In this document: in pieces, positions 1 to 8,215 of the stretch
Layout: each line of letters begins with the position of its first letter
How positions within the stretch are numbered: position 1 is the stretch's first letter
NCBI GenBank assembly: GCA_021775895.1
Contig: JAJFGX010000111.1
Location: forward strand, 1-32,041
DNA length: 32,041 nucleotides
Reading direction: 5' to 3'
DNA from: Alphaproteobacteria bacterium
GTDB taxonomy: Bacteria; Pseudomonadota; Alphaproteobacteria; Micavibrionales; CSBR16-224
The notes under the pieces: generated by a model
Told to the model about the DNA's origin: nothing
What the model saw: only the letters and a program-made list of their open reading frames with translations
The model's database searches: none
Program-made: the position numbers and the translations under genes

Positions 1-1
1 C

Positions 2-1828
2 CTTGCCTCTAAATATTGCGGGGTTTTTGTTCATACTGATGGTCTTGGTAGCTCTGGTTCGACCTTTGCTCAATTTGGTAGTCGTATTATGACTCAAAAT
101 GGAGAAATAATTTCTGAAGGGATACGTAATAGCTTCAAAGATATGGTTTATACAAGCCAGATAGTCAAAGTTACTCCACCTAAAAACAAAGGTAATGAAC
201 CACATATTATAATAAAACATAGGTTTGCCGATAATTATTCTAAAGCAAAACAAGATGGTGCCGCGAAATGGGAATACGGACAGTTTAGTGAATTTGAAGA
301 AGAAATGCGTAATGAACTATTATGGCTGTTCGATTATGCGAGAAAAAATAATATTCAAGGCTTTACTGAGGCCTTGAGCGGTGGTGCAGATTCTGGTTAT
401 AACTCAACCAAAATCCGTTTGATGGTTGAACTTGCTGTTAGTATTTTAGGAATAAACGGCTTTATAAAAGCAATGCCTCACTTAAAATATAAGCAAAAAG
501 TGCTTGATGTTTATTTAGAGAGTGGAGAAGGTGCCGCAATCAAAGAAATCATGCACAATATATTAGTCTGCGTTTATATGGGGACGGATAATAGCTCTGA
601 TGATACTTTAAGAGCTGCAAAAACTCTCATAGAAGGTGGACAAGATGAGCAAGGCAATAGCTTTGAAGGCATTGGTGGACAGTTTCACTATCGCAATGTA
701 CAAAGATTAGTCGAAGTATATGCAGAGGTTTATTCTGGAGTAAATCCAAACAGTATAAGTGATAAAAAAGACACTGAAATAAGGCAAGAAATTGCTAAAA
801 TTCTACAAACAGATTCAAAAGACATAGACAAGCAAATTGAACAACTAAAAGCAAATTTTGAAGAAATTACTTATAATGTGCTAAGCGTTGCTAAAGAAGA
901 GCATAAGATTCCCTATGAGAATATCCAAGCTCGCTTACGTCAGGTATTAATCATGATGTTTGCAAATGTAGAAAATAAGCTTGCGATATCCAATCCAAAT
1001 TTAGATGAAGGTCGCAATTCTTACGCTACATGGGGTGGAGACCTACATGGCGGAATGATTAGCGGGAATGCTCATAAAAATAAACAACGCCAGCTAGACC
1101 ACATGTATATATTAATGGAGCATGGATTATTAAATGATGTAAAACCTATAAAAGCACTTTATTGGACTTTAAAAAATAAACCTTCAGCGGAATTGCAGCC
1201 TCGGAATAAAGATGGTGAGGTTACTCAATTTGATGAAGAGCAATTAGGTAGAAGCTTTGAGCAAATGGATATAATTTCTTATTATATGCTTTATGATAGA
1301 CCATTAGAGAATAATCAGCGTAAAAATAGTCCAATTGAAGTATTTAAAAAATGCCGTGCAAATCAAGCGTTTATACAAGATAGTCTTGAAATACTACATG
1401 ACCGTATTCGCCTGTCATACGATAAATGGGCACATGCTCAATTTAAAATCCATGGTAGCCCCGTTGCTGCAACATATGGACAGAATATTGACCATCAATC
1501 ATCAATGCGTACGCCAAATATTAGTGCAAATCATAAACCAGAGCTAGCACAGCTAGCTATATATGTAATAAAACAAATAGCTAAAAGAGATGGGACTGAT
1601 TTTGATAAACTTAGTGAAAGTTATAGCTACAATCAATTACTTGAATACGCTCTACTAGATAAAGACTTTGCCAATGCCTTGTCTTCAAAAATGTGGGAAG
1701 CTAACGCAACAGATGGACTGAAAATGAAAATCTCTAAGCTTTATTCATCTATAGAAGAAAATAATTTTGAGCTATTACTAGAAAATTCTACAATGGCTCG
1801 TATATTTAAAAAATGGACTAACGCCTAA
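2..1828 (+). CDS. nadE: Glutamine-dependent NAD+ synthetase, 5' partial (long NadE form)
   Basis: The frame is open to the first base of the window, so the listed ATG at 89 is internal and the gene starts upstream. Codons 1-50 (KYCGVFVHTDGLGSSGST, then NGEIISEGIRNSFKD) match the end of the nitrilase-type glutaminase domain of two-domain NAD synthetases. The synthetase domain follows: PP-loop LSGGADSGYNSTK, IPYENIQARLRQ, the NPNLDEGRNSYATWGGDLHGG region (family GNKSE...YGTLYGD), KPSAELQP, and a typical basic C-terminal end. It makes NAD+ from deamido-NAD+, ATP and ammonia released from glutamine, in the cytosol. The catalytic Cys of the glutaminase lies outside the window. The synthetase half is divergent, for example LAISNPNLDEGRNS where most members have LxTGNKSE. 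The stop overlaps the convergent downstream gene by 4 bp. Function is well supported by the order of motifs. Confidence 0.85.
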   Translation, partial: LASKYCGVFVHTDGLGSSGSTFAQFGSRIMTQNGEIISEGIRNSFKDMVYTSQIVKVTPPKNKGNEPHIIIKHRFADNYSKAKQDGAAKWEYGQFSEFEEEMRNELLWLFDYARKNNIQGFTEALSGGADSGYNSTKIRLMVELAVSILGINGFIKAMPHLKYKQKVLDVYLESGEGAAIKEIMHNILVCVYMGTDNSSDDTLRAAKTLIEGGQDEQGNSFEGIGGQFHYRNVQRLVEVYAEVYSGVNPNSISDKKDTEIRQEIAKILQTDSKDIDKQIEQLKANFEEITYNVLSVAKEEHKIPYENIQARLRQVLIMMFANVENKLAISNPNLDEGRNSYATWGGDLHGGMISGNAHKNKQRQLDHMYILMEHGLLNDVKPIKALYWTLKNKPSAELQPRNKDGEVTQFDEEQLGRSFEQMDIISYYMLYDRPLENNQRKNSPIEVFKKCRANQAFIQDSLEILHDRIRLSYDKWAHAQFKIHGSPVAATYGQNIDHQSSMRTPNISANHKPELAQLAIYVIKQIAKRDGTDFDKLSESYSYNQLLEYALLDKDFANALSSKMWEANATDGLKMKISKLYSSIEENNFELLLENSTMARIFKKWTNA

Positions 1829-2100
1829 TTATTTGATGTTGCTTTTGGCTTAGAATCCTCCTTTTTATTTTCCTCATACTCTTTTTGCATTTCAGCAATT
1901 GATGGATAGTAACCATTTGAAACTGCACAGTTTTTATCTATAGCAATCGAGGTTAAATGTTGATATCTCTGTCTATATGCCTCATATTCTGTTGCCTCTG
2001 TATTCTTGAAATCCATAAAGAACCAAGGGACAAGTAAAAACCAACCAGCGACACCCAAAGCGACATTCTGTCCTGTTTTATCCTTTTTAGGCAAGAGCAA
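1825..2100 (-). CDS. Small conserved membrane/lipoprotein-family protein, probably 5'-truncated
   Basis: A 91-aa ORF with a TTG start. Residues 10-32 (GQNVALGVAGWFLLVPWFFMD) form one hydrophobic segment, followed by a soluble part with YEAYRQRYQHLTSIAIDKNC and an acidic, lysine-rich tail. This resembles a small proteobacterial lipoprotein-like family that I recall only by its KTGQNVALGV...PWFFMDFK core; its members normally carry a lipoprotein signal peptide and about 30 more residues upstream. Here the frame stays open beyond the TTG (QHEIQLLLPKKDKT) but shows no signal peptide and no convincing start or ribosome site. The 5' end also lies against the promoter of the divergent ATPase gene. 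It is probably an N-terminally truncated remnant, or it uses an unusual start. Function unknown. Confidence 0.5.
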   Translation of the reverse strand: MLLPKKDKTGQNVALGVAGWFLLVPWFFMDFKNTEATEYEAYRQRYQHLTSIAIDKNCAVSNGYYPSIAEMQKEYEENKKEDSKPKATSNN

Positions 2101-2146
2101 TTGAATCTCATGCTGTATATTAACGATTAAAAAAACTATAATTTTC

Positions 2147-2174
2147 TTGCAAATATAAAAGTTACCTTTATAAT
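2147..2174 (+). promoter_or_regulatory. Candidate sigma70 promoter for the AAA/DUF4143 gene
   Basis: TTGCAA (2147-2152) and TATAAT (2169-2174) are separated by 16 bp. The expected transcription start is near 2181, giving a leader of about 36 nt before the ATG at 2217. Confidence 0.5.
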
Positions 2175-2216
2175 TTATACACGCATTGTGTGTATATACA
2201 AAGAAAGGGTAGCTAT

Positions 2217-3461
2217 ATGAATCATATTAACAGGCATATAAAAAACAAACTTCTAGGAGCGTTGGAGGTTAGTCCTATTGTATTCTTAAATGGTCCCCGT
2301 CAAGCCGGTAAAAGCACACTTGTACAAAAACTTTCTAAAGACGATTTCCCTGCAGAATATGTAACATTTGATAGTACCTCTCAGATTGCGGCGGCGGTTA
2401 ACTCCCCAAAAACTTATCTCAAAGAACGCAAAGGAGCTTTAATCATTGATGAAGTTCAACTTGTTCCTGAAATTTTTCGTACACTTAAAATTGTTGTCGA
2501 TGAGTTAAGACAAGAACAGATCGAAAAATTAAAAGGTCGCTTTCTGTTGACGGGATCAGCAAATATTATGGCTCTGCCTAAACTTTCTGATCCGTTGGTT
2601 GGACGTATGAATGTTTTAACGCTTTATCCCATCTCAAGTGCAGAGGCATTGGGTGGTACAGGTGATTTTATAGAAAAGCTTTTCAATAAGAGCTTTAAGC
2701 CAGATAAAAGCAAACGTAAACTTAACGATATTATTCGCATGGCAACGTTCCCTGAAATTTCAGGAGCATCAATGCATGAGCGTACAAATTGGTTTGATGG
2801 TTACCTAACAACTATTTTACAAAGAGATGTGCGTGCTTTAGCAGAAATTGAAAAGTTAAGTTCATTGCCAAACTTACTGCGTATTCTTGCTAATCGTGCG
2901 GGTGGGCTTATAAATGATGCAGATATCGCACGTGATGCAGGGCTTAACCCTGTTACATCAAGAAGCTATAAAACGTTGTTAAAAATGCTGTTTTTGACTT
3001 TTGAGCTTACGCCATGGTATCGAAACATTAGTAAACGGCTAGTGAAATCTCCTAAAGGTTACATGATAGATACCTTATTGCTTTGCCATCTTTTGCAATA
3101 TGAACTAGATGATTTAGAAACAAATAGACCTGAATTATTTGGGCATGCATTAGAAAACTTTGTTGCTACAGAGTTACTTAAACTCATGACAATTAGAGAT
3201 GATAGGCTTGATTTGTTTCATTTCAGAACCAGTGATAATAAGGAAGTTGATTTTGTATTAGAAAAGCCAAATGGACAATTAGCAGCTATTGAAGTTAAGA
3301 AACGTGAGTATGTTGACAAATCAGATTTCAAAGGCTTAGAGACCTTACAAAGCATGACAGGTGATGATTTTATCTGTGGTATTGTTTTATATCGTGGGCG
3401 TGATGTTGTGCCTTTTGGCAGAAATCTCTGGGCTGTACCCATGAGTAATTTATGGGAATAA
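2217..3461 (+). CDS. AAA-family ATPase with C-terminal DUF4143 domain
   Basis: A 414-aa protein. The ORF track begins at a GTG (2190), but the ATG at 2217 has AAAGAAAGGG about 7 nt upstream and is the better start. The N-terminal AAA_14-type ATPase has Walker A GPRQAGKST and Walker B ALIIDEVQ; LLTGSANI fits the sensor-1 strand of this family. The C-terminal DUF4143 region ends in EVDFVLEKPNG...AIEVKK, a D...ExK arrangement like restriction-endonuclease-fold nucleases. Such ATPases are widespread, patchily distributed and of unproven function. It is monocistronic, with its own promoter, and lies just upstream of tRNA-Arg. The patchy family distribution and location suggest horizontal acquisition, but no integrase or repeats are visible. 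Confidence 0.85.
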   Translation: MNHINRHIKNKLLGALEVSPIVFLNGPRQAGKSTLVQKLSKDDFPAEYVTFDSTSQIAAAVNSPKTYLKERKGALIIDEVQLVPEIFRTLKIVVDELRQEQIEKLKGRFLLTGSANIMALPKLSDPLVGRMNVLTLYPISSAEALGGTGDFIEKLFNKSFKPDKSKRKLNDIIRMATFPEISGASMHERTNWFDGYLTTILQRDVRALAEIEKLSSLPNLLRILANRAGGLINDADIARDAGLNPVTSRSYKTLLKMLFLTFELTPWYRNISKRLVKSPKGYMIDTLLLCHLLQYELDDLETNRPELFGHALENFVATELLKLMTIRDDRLDLFHFRTSDNKEVDFVLEKPNGQLAAIEVKKREYVDKSDFKGLETLQSMTGDDFICGIVLYRGRDVVPFGRNLWAVPMSNLWE

Positions 3462-3548
3462 ACACTATACAGGTAACAATTAAAAAAAACCTTGCAGTTT
3501 AGATAAAAAATCTATAGCTTTCATTATTGTTATAATCTACGACAATAT

Positions 3549-3625
3549 GCGCCTGTAGCTCAACTGGATAGAGCACTTGACTACGAATCAAGAGGTTAGG
3601 GGTTCGACTCCCTTCAGGCGCACCA
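3549..3625 (+). tRNA. tRNA-Arg (anticodon ACG)
   Basis: The acceptor stem pairs GCGCCTG (3549-3555) with CAGGCGC (3615-3621), followed by discriminator A and an encoded CCA (3623-3625). The D-arm is TAGCTCAACTGGATAGAGCA, the anticodon stem-loop is CTTGA-CTACGAA-TCAAG with anticodon ACG, and the T-arm contains GGTTCGACTCC. ACG is normally deaminated to ICG by TadA and reads CGU, CGC and CGA. A TATAAT at 3531-3536 lies just upstream as the likely -10 element; the -35 is weak. Confidence 0.97.
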
Positions 3626-3643
3626 CTTCTTTAAAATTTTTCT

Positions 3644-4414
3644 CTATTTTTTATTCAGTTTTTTCCTCTGCGATGACCAATCAAGTAGATAATCTGTGAT
3701 TGATACAGGTAGAAATACCATTAACCATGTAAGAATACGCATCTGCCATGGAAATATAATCCGTTTTTTATTTTTAGATAGACCATATTTTATTATCTGG
3801 GCTGATTCTTCAGCCTCAATTAAAAATGGCATTGGAAATGGATTAACATCAGTTAATGGCGTTTTAATAAACCCCGGACAAATCACACTAACATCTATAT
3901 TATATCTTTTAAGCTCTGGTCGTAGGGCATCACCCAAAGCACGCACCGCATTTTTACTTGCACTATATGAAGCAGCACTAGGCATTCCTCTGAAACCAGC
4001 GAGGGAACTCATAATACCAATAGAGCCAGACCTACGTTCTTTCATACGTGCAATCAAAGGATAAATTGTATTCACTACACCATTTATATTAATATTAAGC
4101 ACTTGCTCTACTTGCTCCTGCCCCTCCTCGCCTTTTTGGCTAATGCCTGCATTCGCAATTACCAAATCTATTTTATCTAGCTTATCCCAAGCAATAATTT
4201 GCTTACTCATATCACTTTTTGCAGTTACATCAATGCTGGCAAACTCTACAGATGCTCCTTTTTTAGTGCATATATTGGATATTTCTTGTAATCTATCCTG
4301 ACTCCTACCCATTAGAAACAATTTGATATCATGTCCTGCGTAAAGCTCTGCCAATGCAAAACCAATACCGCTAGATGCTCCTGTAATTAAAATAGATTGA
4401 AATTTCTTATTCAT
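3644..4414 (-). CDS. Short-chain dehydrogenase/reductase (SDR), membrane-tethered type
   Basis: A 256-aa classical SDR. The Rossmann glycine motif is TGASSGIG (res 11-18), followed by NAG (res 90-92), the catalytic Ser in MSSLAG, and YxxxK as YSASK. PGFIKTPL is the usual loop after the active site. The C-terminal 40 residues are hydrophobic then basic (WQMRILTWLMVFLPVSITDYLL...SQRKKLNKK), suggesting peripheral or membrane attachment. The substrate cannot be read from the sequence; it could be a lipid, sugar or polyol. AAGGG lies 7 nt before the ATG. It runs towards tRNA-Arg and is divergent from gmk, with a 67-nt shared upstream region. Confidence 0.85.
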   Translation of the reverse strand: MNKKFQSILITGASSGIGFALAELYAGHDIKLFLMGRSQDRLQEISNICTKKGASVEFASIDVTAKSDMSKQIIAWDKLDKIDLVIANAGISQKGEEGQEQVEQVLNININGVVNTIYPLIARMKERRSGSIGIMSSLAGFRGMPSAASYSASKNAVRALGDALRPELKRYNIDVSVICPGFIKTPLTDVNPFPMPFLIEAEESAQIIKYGLSKNKKRIIFPWQMRILTWLMVFLPVSITDYLLDWSSQRKKLNKK

Positions 4415-4417
4415 GTC

Positions 4418-4446
4418 TTGCCCTTATCTTTAGCACACAGTATAAA
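4418..4446 (+). promoter_or_regulatory. Candidate promoter for gmk-rsmA
   Basis: TTGCCC (4418-4423), a 17-bp spacer and TATAAA (4441-4446). The leader would be about 28 nt before the gmk ATG, with AGGG as the ribosome site about 7 nt before the ATG. Confidence 0.5.
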
Positions 4447-4481
4447 TATAGTGTAGAGTTTCACATCAAATAGGGCAATAA

Positions 4482-5123
4482 ATGTTACCACAAAATGTTA
4501 AACGTAGGGGAGTAATGCTTGCTCTTTCTTCTCCATCAGGGGCTGGCAAAACAACTATTTCTAGGTTGTTGATGGATATTGACCCTGAAATTCATGTCTC
4601 AATTTCTGCAACAACAAGACAGCCACGCCCCGGTGAAATTGATGGAGTGCATTATCAATTTCTAGATAAGGAAACTTTTCAAGCAATGGTCGATAATGGT
4701 GAGTTTTTAGAATACGCAACTGTATTTGAAAACATGTATGGAACTCTAAGAAAGCCTGTAGAAGAAATACTATCTAAAGGTCATGATGTCTTGTTCGATA
4801 TTGATTGGCAAGGAACTCAACAGCTTCGTGATGTTGCTCGTGATGACATTGTGTCTATTTTTATTCTGCCACCAGATTTAAAAGAATTAGAAAATCGCTT
4901 GCGTATAAGAGCTCAAGATAGTGCTGAAGAAATTGACTATCGCATGGGGCGTGCTATGAGTGAAATTTCTCATTATGATGAATATCACTATGTTGTGGTT
5001 AATCATGAAGTAAAAGATAGCCTACAACGTGTGCAAAGCATTCTTGAAGCAGAGAGAATGAAAAGCAGGCGTATGTCAGGGCTAAATGAATTTATTAATG
5101 ACTTTAAAGAAAAAGATATCTAG
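4482..5123 (+). CDS. gmk: Guanylate kinase
   Basis: Converts GMP and ATP to GDP and ADP in the cytosol, an essential step in GTP/dGTP supply. The protein is 213 aa, the usual family size. The P-loop is SSPSGAGKTT (res 16-25), the GMP-binding part contains TTRQPRPGEIDGVHYQF, and the lid region has IRAQDSAEEIDYRMGRA. A short N-terminal extension (MLPQNVKRRGV) precedes the P-loop strand. The gene is followed 4 nt after its stop by rsmA, so the two are probably co-transcribed and translationally coupled. Confidence 0.97.
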   Translation: MLPQNVKRRGVMLALSSPSGAGKTTISRLLMDIDPEIHVSISATTRQPRPGEIDGVHYQFLDKETFQAMVDNGEFLEYATVFENMYGTLRKPVEEILSKGHDVLFDIDWQGTQQLRDVARDDIVSIFILPPDLKELENRLRIRAQDSAEEIDYRMGRAMSEISHYDEYHYVVVNHEVKDSLQRVQSILEAERMKSRRMSGLNEFINDFKEKDI

Positions 5124-5127
5124 GCTC

Positions 5128-5973
5128 ATGGCTTCACTTAATTATGCTTATGATAGCCTCCCCCCCTTAAAAAAAATAATTGACGATTATGGATTGAGAG
5201 CAAAGAAATCTCTTGGACAAAATTTCTTGCTAGATTTGAATCTAACTGGAAAAGTAGCCTCCACTGCAGGCGATATTTCAAATATTAATATAATCGAAAT
5301 TGGCTCAGGGCCAGGTGGATTAACTAGAGCAATTCTAATGGCCAATGCAAAGAAACTCTATGCGTTTGAAAAAGACACAAGATGTATCGCAGCACTACAA
5401 AATATCGTAGATATTGCTGAAAATAAGTTAGAATTAGTTGAGGCTGACGCTCTTAAAATTGATTTAACAGATATTGTTCCAGAACCCAGAGCAATTATAG
5501 CTAATCTGCCGTATAATATCGCTACGGTATTGTTACTTAAATGGTTAAAACAGTCGAAGAATTTTGAGCATATGACTCTGATGTTTCAAAAAGAAGTCGC
5601 AATGCGTATTTGTGCCACACCAAATACCAAAGCATATGGTAGACTTTCAATCATGGTACAGTGGCTATGTGATGTTAGCCTAGTTTTTGATATTCCAGCC
5701 TCCGCTTTTACTCCCCCACCAAAAGTAATTTCTAGTGTTGTTCATTTTAAACCAAAGCAAATGCCAATTGATGCTCCATCATTTGAAAATATGGAGAAAA
5801 TAGTAGCCACAGCCTTTGGTCAACGCCGTAAAATGCTACGTAAAAGCCTTAAACCATTATTAGGCGACAATGTAGAAAATATATTGGAACAAGCAAACAT
5901 CAAGCCCACAGACAGAGCCGAAGATTTATCTATAGATAACTATATTAATTTAGCAAAAATAATTGAGTCTTAA
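5128..5973 (+). CDS. rsmA: 16S rRNA (adenine1518-N6/adenine1519-N6)-dimethyltransferase
   Basis: RsmA/KsgA dimethylates two adjacent adenosines in the 3' hairpin of 16S rRNA late in 30S assembly, using S-adenosylmethionine. The ORF track opens at 5086, but the ATG at 5128, 4 nt after the gmk stop, gives a 281-aa protein beginning MASLNYAYDSLPPL, close to the usual family length. Motifs: KKSLGQNFLLD, SAM motif I EIGSGPGGLTRAI, and catalytic motif IV NLPYNIAT. The C-terminal substrate-binding domain includes SAFTPPPKVISSVV and FGQRRKMLRKSLK. It converges with rsfS, with only 3 bp between the stop codons. Confidence 0.96.
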   Translation: MASLNYAYDSLPPLKKIIDDYGLRAKKSLGQNFLLDLNLTGKVASTAGDISNINIIEIGSGPGGLTRAILMANAKKLYAFEKDTRCIAALQNIVDIAENKLELVEADALKIDLTDIVPEPRAIIANLPYNIATVLLLKWLKQSKNFEHMTLMFQKEVAMRICATPNTKAYGRLSIMVQWLCDVSLVFDIPASAFTPPPKVISSVVHFKPKQMPIDAPSFENMEKIVATAFGQRRKMLRKSLKPLLGDNVENILEQANIKPTDRAEDLSIDNYINLAKIIES

Positions 5974-5976
5974 TAT

Positions 5977-6348
5977 TTACATTTTATCCGATGGGTAAGA
6001 CACATTCCAGATATCCTCAATCGCATAGAACTCACGTACTTCTGGGCGAAATAAGTGAATAATAATATCTCCAGCATCTAGCAAAACCCAATCACCACCT
6101 TGCTTGCCTTCAATGTTGCTATTAAGCCCAATTGCTTTCAATTCTATTGCTACTTTTTCAGCTAAAGCTCCAACTTGGCGTGTAGAACGACCAGAAGCAA
6201 TGACCATATAATCTGCAATACTAGTCTTAGTTGCTAAATCAATTGCTACAATATCTTCTGCCTTACTTTCATCTAAAAATTTAACAACTAAATCTTTAAG
6301 TTCCTCAGGCGTTAATGAAACTTGAGTGCTTTGTTCTTTTTTAGTCAC
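5977..6348 (-). CDS. rsfS: Ribosomal silencing factor RsfS (DUF143)
   Basis: A 123-aa protein with the DUF143 core: EDIVAIDLATKTSIADYMVIASG, then STRQVGALAEKV and GDWVLLDAGDIIIHLFRPEVREFY, ending IEDIW. RsfS binds uL14 on the 50S subunit and blocks subunit joining when nutrients are limiting. The start is a GTG (6346-6348) with AGGAAG 7 nt upstream. In many bacteria rsfS sits beside nadD or rlmH; neither is seen here, so it is relocated. Confidence 0.95.
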   Translation of the reverse strand: MTKKEQSTQVSLTPEELKDLVVKFLDESKAEDIVAIDLATKTSIADYMVIASGRSTRQVGALAEKVAIELKAIGLNSNIEGKQGGDWVLLDAGDIIIHLFRPEVREFYAIEDIWNVSYPSDKM

Positions 6349-6445
6349 GCTTGTGCTTCCTCTTCTAAAATAATTATATCATTATAACTACTCTTATATT
6401 TGGACAAATGCAAGTTTATATAAAATATTTGCCCATAAATAAACC

Positions 6446-6473
6446 TTTTGTAAACTATTACATGTGATATAAT
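6446..6473 (+). promoter_or_regulatory. Extended -10 promoter for the kinase/receiver operon
   Basis: TGATATAAT (6465-6473) is an extended -10 (TG-n-TATAAT) with a poor -35 (TTTTGT, 6446-6451; 16-bp spacer). It lies about 50 nt before the kinase ATG, which has AGGAGC as its ribosome site. Confidence 0.5.
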
Positions 6474-6522
6474 ACAACTTAGGGTGTTTAGTTTAGTGAG
6501 GTTATAATTTAGGAGCATTAAA

Positions 6523-7713
6523 ATGACGGAACAAGAACAAATAAAAAATGAGTTGGATCTACTACCAACAGAAAATAATGATCCAGCCCCAAAACGCTTT
6601 GAAATGCTAGGACATTTTGCCGGTGGAATTGCTCATGATTTTAACAACATACTATCAATTATAGAAGGTTATACAGAGCTTGCTGTAAAGCGGTTAAGAA
6701 ATAATGAGCTAACAGAAGATCATCTATTAAAAATCCTTACCACAACCCAACGTGGTGCAGATATAACAAGGCAGCTATTAGCTTTTGGACGACATAACAT
6801 ATCTTTAAATGAGGTTTTTGATCTTGGAGAAATGATAAGAGAACAAGAACATATTCTAAAAGTTATCTTAGGAGAGCAAATAACTCTAGATATACAACAA
6901 GATAATTCAGAACTATTCGTTGATGCTTGCGAAGAGAATATCGTACAAATACTAATGAATCTTGCTGTAAATGCTCGTGATGCAATGAACCATAATGGAA
7001 AATTCTCTATCAAATTAGAAAGCTCAGAAAACAATAAAAAGTGGATATGTTTAAGAGTGCAAGATAATGGTTGTGGCATGAGCTTTGAAACACAGCAAAA
7101 AATATTTCAACCCTTTTTCACAACCAAAGAATCGGGACAAGGAACAGGACTTGGTCTATCTTTTATTTATGGCATTGTCGAGCAAATGGGCGGGCATATT
7201 TCCGTGCGTTCAAAACAAGGTCTTGGTACATATTTTGAAATAATTCTACCTAGAACCGATGAACTGCCAAAAGAAAAACAAACAATACATAAACAATCAA
7301 ATAACTCTGTAGAATCTGAAGTGCTACAAGGAAAAACTATATTAGTAGCAGAAGATGAACCAGATTTACGCTATGTATTAGAAAACATGTTTGAAGAAAT
7401 GGGAATGAATGTTCTATGTGCCGGTAACGGTAATGAAGCCTTATTAGTACAAGAAGATTATCTAGATCATATTGATTTCCTACTAACAGATGTCGTGATG
7501 CCCGAAATGGACGGAGCTCATTTAGCCGAGCTTTTTCAGTCGTTACGCCCTGATACAAATGTTGTTTTTATGAGCGGTTACCCATCTTTTGGCTATGATG
7601 ACAGGATACACCTGCCAGAAGATGCTTTATTAATTGCAAAACCGCTTAGGGAAGAAAAACTTTCTTTAATTCTGCAACAATCTTTAGCAGGTTTAAAAAA
7701 ACATATTCATTAG
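6523..7713 (+). CDS. CckA-like soluble hybrid histidine kinase (HisKA-HATPase-receiver)
   Basis: A 396-aa protein with no signal or membrane segment. The HisKA domain has the phospho-acceptor box GGIAHDFNNILSIIEGY (res 34-50; His at HDFNN). The HATPase domain shows the N-box LAVNARDAM, G1 VQDNGCGMS, F-box FFTTK and G2 GTGLGLSFIYGIV. A short linker leads to a C-terminal receiver with AEDEPD, phospho-acceptor Asp in LLTDVVMPEMDG and Lys in IAKPL. This layout matches the catalytic part of CckA, which feeds the CtrA cell-cycle phosphorelay in Alphaproteobacteria, but the TM and PAS input part is missing. It is probably a paralogue with a different, cytosolic input. The next gene encodes a lone receiver and is surely its partner or competitor. 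Confidence 0.85.
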   Translation: MTEQEQIKNELDLLPTENNDPAPKRFEMLGHFAGGIAHDFNNILSIIEGYTELAVKRLRNNELTEDHLLKILTTTQRGADITRQLLAFGRHNISLNEVFDLGEMIREQEHILKVILGEQITLDIQQDNSELFVDACEENIVQILMNLAVNARDAMNHNGKFSIKLESSENNKKWICLRVQDNGCGMSFETQQKIFQPFFTTKESGQGTGLGLSFIYGIVEQMGGHISVRSKQGLGTYFEIILPRTDELPKEKQTIHKQSNNSVESEVLQGKTILVAEDEPDLRYVLENMFEEMGMNVLCAGNGNEALLVQEDYLDHIDFLLTDVVMPEMDGAHLAELFQSLRPDTNVVFMSGYPSFGYDDRIHLPEDALLIAKPLREEKLSLILQQSLAGLKKHIH

Positions 7714-7742
7714 GTGATTTAGAAATATAAGGAGGATTGTTC

Positions 7743-8192
7743 ATGCTAACCATAGATCAAAATGATGGACTTAAAGTAAGTCATTCTTCAGCCAGTATCA
7801 AAATGAGTAAAGTAAAAATATTGCTCATAGAAGACCAAGATGAAGCACGAGTAATGATTAGGCAAATGCTCTTGGAAATTGGTGTAACACAAATTTTTGA
7901 AGCTGTAAGTGGCAGAGAAGGCATGGGCTTTCTAGATATGGCAGATGATATGGTCGATGTTGTACTATGCGACTGGAATATGCCATCTATGAGTGGTCTG
8001 GAGTTATTACAACAACTACGTTCAGTGCAAAATGGACTACCATTTATGATGATAACAGGACGAGGTGATAGAGCTTCCGTATTCGAAGCAAAAGGTGCTG
8101 GCGTAGATGGATACATCTTAAAACCATTTTCTATGCGTCAATTAGAAGCAAAATTACGTATTATATGTGCACGCCACGAACTTGGTTTGTAG
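7743..8192 (+). CDS. Single-domain (CheY-like) response regulator
   Basis: The start is placed at ATG 7743 because GGAGG (7731-7735) lies 7 nt upstream; the ORF-track TTG at 7737 is less likely. The 149-aa protein has a leader of about 20 residues and then one receiver domain: LIEDQDE (acidic pair), VVLCDWNMPSMSG (phospho-Asp), MMITGRGD (Thr) and YILKPFS (Lys). There is no DNA-binding output domain, so it would act by protein contact or as a phosphate relay or sink. It lies 29 nt after the hybrid kinase, in the same operon. Which phosphotransferase it meets is not visible here. Confidence 0.9.
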   Translation: MLTIDQNDGLKVSHSSASIKMSKVKILLIEDQDEARVMIRQMLLEIGVTQIFEAVSGREGMGFLDMADDMVDVVLCDWNMPSMSGLELLQQLRSVQNGLPFMMITGRGDRASVFEAKGAGVDGYILKPFSMRQLEAKLRIICARHELGL

Positions 8193-8215
8193 TAAAAATA
8201 TTTAAATATCAAAAC

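Noticed and set aside
2190-2216. GTG 2190 as the start of the ATPase gene
   Set aside because: No ribosome site, and it lies almost at the predicted transcription start; the ATG at 2217 has a good site.
3218-3442. ORF 3218-3442 minus and similar ORF-track entries such as 6720, 7337, 7781, 9742, 11010, 11749, 13995, 15392, 16652, 18841, 23089, 23923, 29882 and 29938
   Set aside because: All lie antisense or out of frame inside well-identified genes and have no ribosome site or family pattern of their own.
3498-3520. Short TAGAT/ATCTA hairpin before tRNA-Arg as a terminator of the ATPase gene
   Set aside because: A 5-bp A+T-rich stem without a T-run; too weak to support.
3549-3625. tRNA-Arg as an integration site for an island carrying the DUF4143 ATPase
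   Set aside because: The ATPase lies on the 5' side, no integrase is present, and no second copy of the tRNA 3' end was seen.
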